The notes below the pieces were generated by a model. It was not told the DNA's origin. It did not search any database and worked only from the letters and a program-made list of their open reading frames with translations. A program made the position numbers and the translations under genes. Positions 37,974-51,930 of a DNA stretch of 64,000 nucleotides are shown here, piece by piece. How positions within the stretch are numbered: position 1 is the first letter of the stretch; each line of letters starts with the position of its first letter. Source of the DNA: Brugia malayi (Eukaryota; Nematoda; Chromadorea; Rhabditida; Onchocercidae); assembly GCF_000002995.4 (NCBI RefSeq), contig NW_025062475.1:3006528-3070527 (forward strand). Direction: 5' to 3'.

Positions 37974-40900
37974 ATGGGAAAGAGTGAAAAGGAAAAGTCT
38001 ATTTTAAATGTTGAAAAAGAAGAGGAAGAAGACTTGAATTCAATGAGAAACAACTGTAGCACAACTGTTCGAAATCAAAAAACGAAAAGAGAAAATATCG
38101 AAGAAGAAGAAGGAGAAAAAGAAAGAGAAGGAAGAGCTAAACAAAATGATAATGAAATGGAAAAAGATGAAAGTAAATTAATGGAAGAAGTTGATAACTT
38201 GCTTTCTATGTTAATAAACAGTTGTGCTGATAATGATAATCAACAGCAAATTGAAAATACAAAATTGCATCAAGAAAATAATTCCTATTCGATACTTACA
38301 ATTTCATCAAATGATAAGGATGTGGGAAATTTTTTATATGGAGAAAAATTGGAAGAAAATAATTGCAAGAATGAAGTAATATGTTCTGGAAGAGTTCAGG
38401 AAAGAAAAATGGATGAAAATAATTTCAAATTAAATTTAATCGAAATATATGATGAAGCAAACGATATCAAAGATTCTAATGTTGTGAACAATTCGACAAT
38501 AACTGAAACAACAAATTTTGAGAGAAGCAATTTGTCGGATGTTTGTATTGTGTATGCAAATGAGCAAGATAAATTGAAAATGGATGCTGTGACAAATGTA
38601 CAAAGCATAGAAATTTCGAGAGAACAAAGTTCAGAAATGTCAAATATTGAAACATTGAAGGAGGATTTTTTAATTCATGAAAAATCAGATAATTTGGATG
38701 AAGAATTAGCAGAAAAAAATAAGAATATGGATAACATTAGTATGAAAATAGAAGATAATTCAATTGAAAGAACTACTGAACAATTAAATAGCAATAGCAT
38801 TCAGGATTCGAATATAAGAATTGAATTGAATGATTGTAGTGTTAGCAATGAGGATGATAATACCGGAAATAGCATATTTTCGGAAAGAACTGAGCAACCT
38901 GAATTACAAGAAGTCAAGGAAAAGAATGAAAACATAAAGAAATCGAAAGGGGAAGAATTTGAGACAAAAATAGATGGGATAAATTTATCAAAATCTGATA
39001 CATATATTACTGAATCAGAGCAAAAGATTGATGAGAATTTTGTCTCGGATAATCCTGTCATCTTAAATGATACAGTCCGAGAAAAGTTGACACTTATGAA
39101 TAATGTCATCGAAATGGTATGTTCTGCAAAAATTCCAGAAGAAAATAATAAGCGAATCGATAGCAATGAACTTGCTGCAACTATGAATTCACGAATTGTG
39201 GAAAATTTGCCAACAAATGAATCGAAAGTTACCTGTGGTATTGAATTATTAAAAGATACTGAAGAATTAAATAGCTGTGAAGTAACACAATCGAAAAATA
39301 AATTCTATGAAGCTATAACCGGTTTCTGGAAGCATGCAGCATTTAGCAAAAAACGTTCCGAAATTGCTATTTCAAAGAATTTACCATCAGAATTAACACA
39401 AATATCCTCAATTCATTCCAGTAAAACTTCGTTAACATCTACAGAATCGTTAGGCTCAGTGATACTTCCAGCTGAACTTATCAAATCAACCGGATCTGCT
39501 ACAGAATCTATTCCGCATTCTGAAGATAATATTAACTCATCGCTCCTAGAAAACACTGTAACAGATGTAATTTCTGGTTCTGATCAGCAAAAAATCTTAC
39601 TTAATGATCAGTCATTTAATTCTACACTTACGGAAAACTTAGTTTCTGATATTGATCCGGAAGCTTTGCAAGTAACACCAGATTCATTGAATATCACTGA
39701 TGAAATGATTAAGAATCCAGACGATTCGTTGGAGAAAATGGAAGATTCAAGAAAAATTAAGAAAGGAAAGGCTGAATCTACGAATTTAATGGTTTTTGGT
39801 CATAAGGTATGTTAAATTTCTCAGTTTTCTCTCTTCTAAATTTACTTTTTTTTATTAATTTTATCATTACTTTTATTTTTACAATTACATCATTACTTCT
39901 ACTTTTGCATCAGAATCCTTCTTAAATAGAATGCAAAATAATTGTAATATATAAGCTTACATTACTGTTACTGAATTTTAATTCCAGGATAATCTATTAG
40001 TTTCATTCATTGAAAAAATGGTAAAATTGGATTAATATCATCTTTTGATGTAAATAACTTTCGACATTTTTGAGCTATCGTGAATGTCACCTAAAACAAA
40101 TCGCTTTTTATTCTTTATCTTGAATTCTTTGATAATTCGAAAATTTCTCATTAAAAAATACAAGTTTCTTTCTTTTTTCTTTTTCTAAAATGGCTCATTA
40201 TCAATGAAATATATTCATACATACTAAAAGGAAATATTTTTTCATCTGAAATTTAGATCCATTTTTTGCGCACTTTAATGAGTTGCGCCATAAAGGAATC
40301 ATTTTGATTCATCTCACAGCTCTCTTCTTATATTTACAAATACAATTCGTATGAGTTTAAAACATCATTTTTTTTTTTTGTCGTTATTCATGGATATGAA
40401 TAATTTCATTCCAATTATAAGATAATAGTTTACTTATTTCTATTTCTCCTTTTTTTTTTTGCAAATTAGCATGTGCTAATTATTAAATAATTTACAAACT
40501 TTCTAATTTTTTCAGTTTACCATATTTTTATTATATACATTTTTAAATTTTAAAATGGAATTTTGTTGATTGTTTTGTTTTCAAAAAATTAGAAATGAAA
40601 AAGGAAGGCATAAAACAGTTGTTCACACTTAAATATTATTCATTTTATCATTCATTTGTTCAGGTATATTATTTTGAAATGAGAAAATATGCGTTTATAG
40701 TTAAATTTAAAATTTTAGAGCATAAATGAAAGTATTGAAGCTAGTAATCTTACTAAATTTATTGCGTTACAAAGAAAGAAAAAAAAATTTTCCTCAACAA
40801 ATGATATTTTGTATTATAATTTAAAATTTAAAACTTAAACGATTGCAAATTCGTCTGAAAATTTATTTGATCATTTTAGCATCTTCAAATGTCACAGTTT

Positions 40901-41546
40901 AAATTTTGAAGCGCTAATATTGGATACGAATAGGAAATAATATTTTAACTAAAAGCAATATATTCATTGTACTTTTCTAATTTATCAAAGAAACTAATGA
41001 TTGTTGTTCAATTGTTAAATGAAAAATGAAAAATTAAGAAGAGCTAATCTTAGATGATTTCATGTTAGCTTATCAACATTTAGTGATAAATGTTGATTGC
41101 ATGTGTTATTGTAGTATCATTAGAGGAAATTTTTGAGTTACAATTTATATTATCTTCATTTATTACCTAATATTTCTCATTAATTTTTGTCATAGAATAA
41201 AGAAAAAAAAAAAAACTCTTACAAATTTTAATAATAACACTTAACAATTTGATTGAAATTTTAAAATTGAAAATTATAAATTTAACATAATGTAAATGTG
41301 TATAAATATGAATGACAAATGAGCGTTTATTGTGTGACAAATAGAGGGACATGGAATGTTAATAGAAATGGCGGTATTATTTGCATTTATTAGTATGTAT
41401 ACATGCATACATGATGCATGCATGCATGCATGTGTAATGCATTCACGACGTAGTGAATGTTGACAATGATTGGGAAAGATGTAAAATAATACTTTCAATC
41501 AAAATAGGATTATTTTTATATGTGAATGAATGTATTTGTATGTGTG

Positions 41547-41588
<42 letters not shown>

Positions 41589-44500
41589 TATGTATGTGTA
41601 TGTGTATGTATGTATATTTGAAATTTCAAATTGTGAGAAATAAATAATTTTTGTGCAGTAGGTAGGTTTTTTTTGTCGTTTGATTGAAAAGACATTCTAA
41701 AAGTGACATTGTTCATTTTTTATTCGGCGCGCAAAACAGAGAATAAAAGAGACATATCGGTGACAACAATATATTCTATCTAATTCTAATGCTATTATTA
41801 GATGAAATCATATTTCATATAGCATTTATGATATAATTCAATTCGTGTAGAAGAATTATTCTGTAAAATAACATTGTTATTGAAATGAATGATTGATTTG
41901 ACAATTGAAAATTTGGGTGGTTAATATAAGTTAATTGCAAATAAGTAATTTAACGATAGATATGAAAAACTATAGCAAATATCATTTCTCATATCAAAAT
42001 GATAGAAGTGATTATCATTTAAAATTTAAAGCTAAAAATATGCCAGATAATATGAAATTGAAAATTTAATTGATCAATAGAAAAGGATAAAAGAACAAAG
42101 ATTGCTAATGGAAGTTTTGAAATTTTAATGGTATTTAAATGCGCACGTAAAAATATACCACATTTATACTAATCAAAAAATAATAATAATAATAAGCATA
42201 CTGGCATGAATCTCTTTTCAATAATTAAAAGACTACAAATTTATTTATCAAATTTATACTAATCGGAAAAATTAAAAGAATATTCAAGAAATAAAATTAT
42301 TGAAGTGTTGAATTTTGCATTACTGAAAAAGTTATGGAAAGTAAGCGATAATTTCAGAGAATTATCATCCATGAGAAATTTACTATTTTAATAAATATAT
42401 TTAAAGCATAATCAATAAAAAAACAAAAATTTAAAAAAGTTTTCATAAATAAAAAATTTAGCAATAAATAAATTGAAAATCGAAGAGAATAATCCGTCCA
42501 TGAAATTTGATCTATTCAATTTTATGGAAAATTTTCATGCATTAATTGTTCTCGAAAAAGATTAAAAATTCATTAATAAAATATGAGAAATTGATAACAT
42601 TTCTTTAATAGTACATTTTCAAATGAATGAAAAAATCAAAAAGGTTAAAATTTGATTAAAAAAAAAAAAGAATTTTTTTTTGTATAGAAAGATAGGTTTG
42701 TTTTTCTTTCTTTTCTTTTTTAAAAAGTAAGATGAAATGAATGAGTAATTAGTAATTAAGTATTACACTCATCTTTTTGTAATTAACCTTTCCATTTTTG
42801 ATAATCAAAATTATTGTTGCAATGATATTTCAGTTTACTTCATTATCAAATTTTTTTTCTTTTTTCATATTTATGATTTATACTTTTCCAAAATTGAAAA
42901 TTTATATAAAATTACTATGATCATTGCAAAGCATAGCATATTTGTAATTATAAGCAAAGAATAAATTGTAATAATTGTAGTACCATCGTAGTAACTAAAT
43001 AATATTTCATTTAATCTATAAAAAAAGTTGTAATTTTGAACAGACATTAATAATGTATGATATGAAAATATTTTAAATTGATGAAAAAAATTTGTAATTA
43101 ATTTGTTTGTACACATTAATGTTTATATAAAATTAATTTGTTTATATGCTATTAAATTTTGCATATTAATTAATTTTATATTCCAAAAAATTTTATCATT
43201 ATTTCATTGTTTGCTATTCATTTTATCTTCTTAATTGTTTAACAGTTATTTCATTAACAGTCAGTTATTTATAATCATTGAACATTGAAAGAATTAGAAT
43301 AAAAAATAAAAAATATTGAAAATAAAAATTAAGGAATATAATTAAGAAAAAATTAAGAAAAACAAAAATACATATTAAAAAAAAAAAAAACAAAACATAC
43401 AAATTTATTAAATTTTAATAGATTTTGAGATGACTTTTTAAGAATTATGCTTATCTTTTATATTCTTTCTTTAATTCTTATCATTTCATCGTCTTTTCTA
43501 AATCTCAAACTGATATCATTGATATTTCTTATTTATCACTAAGAACTTCCAATTACTGATAATACTTTCAAATGATTCGATTTTAATACAATATTATTTA
43601 CATATAATACTTGGTATCTAATCATAATTCCATGCTTAAAATTCAATGTTTACATATAATTTTACTGATAGCTAAGAGAGAGAGAGAGAGAGGGAGAGAA
43701 AGAGGGAGAGAAAGAGGAGAAAAAAAAAGGTCAGAAGAGTAAGTGTAGGAATTAGCGATGACAATATCTATCCTTTGTGGTTCTCAGGGTCACTGGTAAG
43801 TGTGTGTAGATCCAGAGGAAGCATCGTGATACCATCCTGTGTGACCTTCCCACTTTCATTGTCCTCAAGCAGAGAGAGAAAGAAAAGAAAGGAGAAGAAA
43901 GAGGGAAGGAGGGAGGGAGGGAGAGAGAGAGAGAAATTCACTTTCCTTCCTAATTTCAAATACAAAATTGCTATTTCTGTCATTTGTTGTCCGTGGAGTA
44001 AAATACTCTTGAAGTCAGTACATATAAACAGAGAGGTTAAAGTTCACGGCGGATTTTTTATTTGAAAATCAAAATGATGAACTTGTCCTATTGTTCTAAT
44101 TCTTACTAACAACATGAAATAATTCACATCCTAATAAGGATTAATAATTATATTAGGTTAGATGATGATGATGATGATTGAGATAGTTTACTTATCATTT
44201 TCTAATTTTTAGATAAGGAAATAATTGGTGGTAATAGTTTAACTTATGGATATTTAAAAATTATTTCTTTTCATTTAAATTCTGAGATATGAATAAAAAT
44301 AAAGTTGTTTTTGTATATTTGTATATTTTTAAATGTAAAATATATTATTGTTTTAAATGTAAAAATATTACAGATTGATTCGATTATGTTCGGATCAAAG
44401 AAGTATAAAGGGAAGGATAGCGGAAGTTTGCGAAGTTTCCGGCCAGAAAATGGTCACCATCACCATCATCATCATGTCTTCTCTAGTTTATCAATTCGAT

Positions 44501-47500
44501 CATTGGTTCGATTTCTTTTTTATTTTCTCACTTATTTAATCATAAAAATTTGTTATGGATTATAACTCAATAAGAAAATCTTCCAGTTCACATCAAATAT
44601 GATTATACAAACTTTTTTATTCTGAAATTTTGAAATTAAAAGAATCAAGTGACGTTTTTTCTTTCTCATTTGAATTCTTGATAATTTAAGTTTTTAATTT
44701 CTGTTCGGTTTCATTTTGTTGAGTGGTAGAGTGTTAGAGAAAAAGTAAGAGAAAAGTTTGCTGAGTTTGCAAGCAGTTCAGCAACACAAAGTGAAGATTG
44801 TCACACATCACAGATGTGACATATTTAATTGACAGGATTAAGCGGGAGATTTTAAATTTAAACTTTCTATAAAAAACTTGTTTATTGGACACATCACTGA
44901 AATTTTAAGTTTCAGTACATGAGGATATGTATATTTTGCTTTCTTTCGCCATATTTTTTTTCACAACAACGTTAGAAATTAATTTTATGATACTTCGAAC
45001 TAAATCTTTAATCATCAAAACTTGTGAATTTTTCGATTTTAATTTATAGTATAGCTCTCAGTGTGGTTTTTGCTTTGCTGATTATTAGCAGATGAAGAAA
45101 AAAGTATACGATTATCATTATCAGTGTTATGTCATTTTTTAATTTCTTAAATATTAGTATCATGTTTTAGCCAGAAACGGATTGTACAAGCTTACCGGAA
45201 ACAAGTAGAGCAGTAATGGAACCTAATTATTATGAAGTTAATCGGATGAATGATGATCAAGTTAATGCCGCATTTGCTGAATTGCTTGTGAGATGCATTT
45301 TTAACTTTTAACCAATAGATGAGTTTTTAATAATGCTTTCAAAGACTTTTTTTTTTAACGAAGCATGACTGCTCACTTTGAACTGATAATAAAAGCTCAG
45401 AAGAAAATTTTTTTGGAAACTTTGAAAATTGAGGATAGTTTAATAGTTTAACTAGAGGAATTTGCAGCAAGCATAATTGTATACGGACATCTGTTAATTT
45501 TCAGTTAAATTTCAGAAACAAATGAATATAAAAGATGAGAAATTTCGTGCCTTATTAGCAGATAATGATATGGAAAAGAAACGACAGATGGTTTGTCAAT
45601 CTCAGCGACTTAATATGGCTACTCAAGAGAATTCCAAGGTTCTTTCTTGAATTGTTCAATAGTCTGTTTTACATTAAAATAAATTAGAATGGCCGAATAA
45701 AAGAGCTCCAAGCAAATTCTTTGCAAATTAGCTCCAAATTCATGAAATAATGTGAGAAAATTTTTTCAGCGACCGATTGATCTGATTCGACGTGTTGAAA
45801 GAATGTTGGTATCGGGAGAAGAAGCTAGGCTGATGAAGGATGTATTGAAAGACTTGAAAGTCCAGCTTAGTGTTCAGAAAGTGGATTGGATTAAAGAGGT
45901 ATTGTGTAATAATATTGATTCCAATAAATTTGTAACAAAAATTGGCTGATTATAACTTTGTGATGGATGACACTCTAACTTTAGCTTCATATCTTAAAAA
46001 AGAAAAAAAAAAATGAAGAAAATTGAGATTTTCTGCTTGTTTTTACAAATGAATAAAGAACGATTGACAGAAAAGTGAGCTTAAAAAAAAAAAAAACCGA
46101 TTACTCGGTATAGGTTGTCAAAGTCAAAAAATTATAATAATTAAAGTTTGGTCGCTTATTTTAAATAACTAGCAAAAGTTCATTTCCTTTGTAGATTAGA
46201 TTAGTTATGCTGACAAGCAATGTATATTTTCTTTTCTTTTCATATGTTTTTATAGTTCGGCAATCAAGGTGGTCTTCAGTTATTATTCCACATAATGTAT
46301 AATCTTATCGAATCCCTACGGTTATCAGAAAATTCTGAACGGGAAGAAGAATATGCTTTGCAATTGCATGACAGTGTCAAATGTTTGAAATCCGTTGTCA
46401 ATACATGGGTGAGTATTTAAAAATATAATAAATTTTTTTAATTAGTATTTAGAAAAAAGACAAGAAAGTTTTGAAATTTTATGCTAATTTGACCTATTAG
46501 TTTTTATGATTATAAGTCAGATTTTTAAATGTTAAGTAGAAGTTTCATTAGCTTCCTTATCTCGTCAAACTGATTTTGCATATTCTTTTAAGCCTGGAAT
46601 GGAAATGTGCTTTAGACGTCAATCGAAAATGTTTTCATGTTTGGTTGGAATACTTTCCGTGGCTTCTGGAAAGCCATCTTTGGATCATTGGGATTCACTG
46701 AAATTTGTAACAGTGAGTCTCTTGGGCGTCGTGGCTTTTGTTAATGATGACAAATTTGAACTCAAAGGGTAGGCTATTTTCGAAATAGCAAAATTAATTC
46801 TAGATTAAACAAATAAAAGAAACTACATAATAGTGTCAAAATCTGCATGATATGACGTCTAAAAATTCTTGATTCTTTCAGTTTCGGGTTTCTGTTAGTT
46901 GTAAAATCAAGTTTAAAGAAATATAAGCCTCATTCATTTTATATGATGTAAAGAATATTTTGGATTTGCAGACGTGAAACGCTCTTACAAGCCTTAACCG
47001 AAGAAGCTCGATTACGAAAATGCGACAGGTTTAGCTGCATTGTTAGCTGTCTGAATAAGTCGAATCGCCTCGATGTAGTGGTTAGTTATAATTTAATTCG
47101 GATAGTTTTTTTTCTTTTGAACTTTTTTGTACGAAATAATTGCAAAAGATAGCATTAACAAATAAAATCCATATAAGCTGATCAGTGATTTTAGAAGAAA
47201 GCTATGACATTGGTAAATGTAATGCTGGATGTGCCGGAACCAGATGATACAACTACTGAGGAAGGTCGTGCGTCCGCTGAAGGTGCCTGGCAAATTCGGA
47301 TGCATTGGAGAAGTGAATTCATGCGTGCTGGAATGTACGATTGCGTTCAAGTCAGATTTAATTTTATTCAAATTTTGATTTAATTAGATTCAAATAGCTA
47401 ATATATTATTGAATTTCATACTTCACTGATATTTTCTTCGTCAGCGATGTCAATTACATATGGAAATGATGCTTTGAGATTATTTCCCCCAAAGCAATGT

Positions 47501-50500
47501 GATCAGAAATTTTCTTTTGTATCCACATAAGTAAAGGTCTTAGTAGGGAGAAGAATATCATCAAGAAATTAAGTACTTATGGATCAAATTAAGGAAGTCA
47601 AGAATTCTGAGAGTTTTTGGTAATGAAATTAGTTGGAAATGACTTTAGCTGCTGAATCAGTATTCCGTTTTGTGCATTAGAGCTTCCACTAGGACACTTT
47701 ATGTTTACAGTTTTTGGAAAGTTGCACTCTGGAAGCAATCAAGAAGCAGTATGATAATTTCTGTCGGATCAAAGAAGCTGACTTTGCTGAACTTGTAAAT
47801 CGATTTGAACAAATGTTCGTTATTCTTATAGTGCCATTAATTGTGTCATTTTGAAAGGAGTCACCAAAAAATGAATTTATTTACTTATACGTGACTTATT
47901 TTACTCAATTAATGAAGGAATCCTGCATCGGCAATACATCATTGTTTATAAAATATGCAGTACTTTATAGAATATAAAATATTGAATCATTTAACAGTAA
48001 TATATTTCAGAAAAGGTGAATATGAAGAGCCGGACTGCTGCTATAGCATTTTGCTAGCTGGTGTAAAGAACACTAGAGCTGAAGGACCATTTTTGAGCAT
48101 TCTACAACATCTTCTTCTAGTAACCGACGACATTGGCGTGAGGTGAAAACTTACCAAACAAATAAATTTCGATTCAGGAAGGTCTTGGGTTAAATCTTAA
48201 ATGCTTTATTTATTATCAAATGTTAGATATATATTATTTCGACAGGACGGAGTATTTTCGACTGATTGAGAATTGCATCTCAGAAATCGTTCTGCCGAAA
48301 ACATGTGTGGATCCCGATTTCCGTGGGAAATTCGAATTTACTCAAGATATCACCCATTTTCTTGGTCAGTAGACTTTTTTTTATATCTTATTGTTCTTAA
48401 ATTCATGAGTCTTCAACTTATTTTTCATATTCAAAAAGACATATTTAATATAATTCTCAGGTTAAATTGATCAATTGCTTTCAGACACGTTGGAAGATGG
48501 CGAAGAAGGAAGGCAGGCTAATAAACGTGTGGAAATAGCTACGCAAGCAAAAAATGAAGCCTTAGCCAAATTGAGCCAATATTACAGAAGGATGGAAGAG
48601 TTTGCTAATGAGGCAGAGCAGCTCAGAAAGCATGTAAGATCTTTGTGAGCCTTTGTATATTTTGGGTTTTGTTGGGTTCAATTTTAAATTCAAACTATGT
48701 GTCTTCTTATTTTTTCAGATAAATGATCCAAATGCACCACTTCCTCCACCAACAAGCCGTTTACCGCCACCAGATACCTATGCCGAAGTATTAGATAAGT
48801 TAAATGTCGTAACAGGAAGTCCACCTCCAGCACCTGGCCACCAAATTGCTCCTCCACCACCACCGCCACCTCCACCTCCACCTCCACCTTTGCCTCCATC
48901 TCTTCCACCGTCTGGTAATTTTTATTTTAAATTTTCAGCTTTTTTGAAGTAAAATTTCTTATAAACTTTCAGAAATATACAATGATAATTTTTACAGGAA
49001 GTTGTCCTCCACCACCACCACCACCACCACCACCACCGCCACCGCTATTGCTAGGTGGACAAGGTCCACCTGGACTGCCACCACCTGGACTCTTGAATAA
49101 AGTGGTAAGTCCTGAACTACCGGAATATCTAAAGAAAAAACCGCGTCGTGAAGTCAATGTGGCAATGAAAAAAATTCCATGGAGCTCAGCAACGGTAAGT
49201 CTCTCAAGTATTCCTGATTTCATATGAAAAATGGGACAAGTTGTACTTGGTTTTTATTCTGTGTGCCAAGTTTTTCCTTTTTTTTTTTTTTTTTCAGATC
49301 AAACCCAAAGAAATCAGTAAAGACTCTTTTTGGGCGCAAACAGCGGAAGAGAAATTCGCGAATGAACGATTGTTTGAAACACTGAAAAAAAAATTTGCAG
49401 CGAAGTAGAATTTTTCAGCTTCATTAGGAATAAAAATTTTAATAGTTGTTTCTGCAGTATATTCAGATATACTTATTGTTTCAGTATGAAAAATAATTTT
49501 TTAATGTATAAATGCTGAGACTCATAAATAAAAGATGAAGATCTCAATTTATAATGATGATAATCGCTATGCAATTAATTTTATGAGGCAGTTAGAGTGT
49601 GAGAAACTTGTAGTCTAGAAATCATCTTGAATTGTTTACATAATGGTTTATTTCTAGTCGACAAAGTATCACTGCTGAGTCTGATTCAACAGCAAGTGGA
49701 AGGAGTTTGCCGAAGAAGAAAGTCCGTAAACCACTCGTCATACAAGACGAAAAAATTTTGCAAACTCTTGGTATTTAAAATTCAATTTCCAGCATTTTTT
49801 TGTTTCTAGATTAAGATCTTTTAAATGGAATAATTACTAACTGGAAAGTTTTTTTTATGCAACGAATTCTCTTTTCCAGCCATTTTGCAAGGATCACAGA
49901 AGATACCGCTAGAGGAATGGAAACGGATTTTGTTGGAAATTGATGATCGAGTAATATCTTCGGGAACAATGCAACAGCTGAGAAATGCTTTGCCACCAAC
50001 TGATACGTTGAAGAAACTTCAGGATTTAGCTGGTAACAAATTCAATGAGATGCCTGAAGGTGAACAGGTGGTAATTTACAGACAATTTCATATTTAAAAC
50101 AAATTAAAAATTTTTGGGTTTAATCTTTTCAATGTTTTGACTCTTTTTAATTTAACTTTTCTAGTTTGCTGCAACACTAGCTTCAATAAAAGGATTGTCT
50201 GCAAGATTGGATTCTATGATTTTCATGCTCGAATTTGATAAAACTCTTAGCGATTTAAAACCGGTTTGTGTATTTGTGATATCGTTCAATATTTCGGTGT
50301 AAGATTATTTTTCGTATATATTCCATTTCTTTAATACAAAACCGGTTTGTGTATTTGTGATATCGTTCAATATTTCGGTGTAAGATTATTTTTCGTATAT
50401 ATTCCATTTCTTTAATACTGTCTTCAAATGCATTATTCGCTGCATAAGTTTAGTAACACAAAATATATTTTTATAAAATGGTTGCTGATATTACTTTGTC

Positions 50501-51867
50501 ATGACTATTTCAGACAATATCTGCTGTGATAGAAGCATGCGATGAAGTTCGGATGTCAAATGGCTTCAAGATGTTTCTAGAAATGGTTCTTTTGGTTGGA
50601 AATTACATGGGACACTCATCGAAAACATATAAGGACATATTCGGATTTGAAATGAGTGTATTGAAAAAGGTATTAAATGATTACTTTTGAATGTTTTGAA
50701 ATGTTGCGGAATACTTCATATGTAATCAGAAATCACAGTGAAACAAACTTCTGACCCAATTTCGGGAGGTTGTTTTTTTGTGATTTAACACAATTTTATT
50801 TACAGTTAAGTGGTACGAAAGATGTAAACAATAGTGAGTCACTTTTGCACTACCTCGTAAGTTGTATGTCTACCGAAGCGAATGGTCTATATGCAAACTT
50901 TCCGAAAGATGAATTCCTCCATGTTGATAAAGCTTCACGCGTCAATGCGGACGAAGTAGCTAAAGGCGTTAACGCTCTAAAAAATGCTCTCAATAAAGTG
51001 ATTTTTATGCAGTCTTGATTTTTTTTTTTTTTTTTTTAAATGAATCCAGTTGATTGCTACATTCAGTAATTGAATTGAAAAAGTACCTCATTGCTTTAGA
51101 TTATCTTATGTTTTAATATGTAGTTGAATGAGAAACATCAAAAACTTCACAGTTGCTGTGTGTTAATCGATTGTGGTGCTTTACAGGTCGAGAATCAGCT
51201 GAAGACGTTTGTCAGGCAAGCAGAAAATGATTTGTTCCCTGAAAAAATGGGTCCGTTCTTATCAAAGGCAAAAACAGAATGCGAAATTGTAGAAAAAGTT
51301 AGTTTATTTAAAAGTTTCGAATATAAACATCAGTAAATATTTTGAATATTGTGGGTGAGATATCTGAATATCGGTTACAGTTCTATTTCACTAGGATTTT
51401 AATGGCATTTAAATATGAAGTAATTTGCAGATGTATAACACGATGAACGCAAAATGGGAGTCTTTGAGGAAATATTATTCATTTGACCCGAAAAAATACA
51501 ACATGGAAACATTTTTTAGTGACTTGAAATTGTTTAAAGAAGATTACGAGGTAAGGGTAGAGTGTTGAAATTGGAAATTTATGCAATTCCAAAACACAGA
51601 CTCGACCTGCACATATAAAAATGATCACTTCACATGTAAAAATCCAAAAAATCTGAACAGTAAGAAGTAAGAAATGAATTGAATTAATATTCACCTTCTC
51701 TTTATATTTTATTCATTTAGAAAGTAATTCATGACATGGAGAAAATGCGTGAAGTAAAAGAACGTGAGGAACAAAGGAAGAAAAGACTACCATTAAAGCC
51801 CTTGCAACCAGGAGTTGCAGCATCTCCACTGAATCGCACTGTGGCAATCGAAGGGATCCTGAAAACA

Positions 51868-51930
<63 letters not shown>

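Noticed and set aside
38396..39166. Minus-strand frames opposite the long acidic exon
   Set aside because: Antisense shadows of the 611-codon plus-strand frame.
41453..41716. Cys/Val or Thr/His repeat peptides on both strands
   Set aside because: Artefact of the GT microsatellite.
43768..44065. Open frames with Arg/Glu or Ser/Leu runs
   Set aside because: Created by the GA-rich repeat inside formin intron 1; no splice evidence.
48969..49223. Minus-strand glycine-rich frame
   Set aside because: Antisense of the polyproline FH1 region.
49885..50097. A stand-alone 70-codon gene starting with MQGSQKIPLEEWKR
   Set aside because: It is part of the FH2 domain (exon 18) and has in-phase splice sites on both sides.
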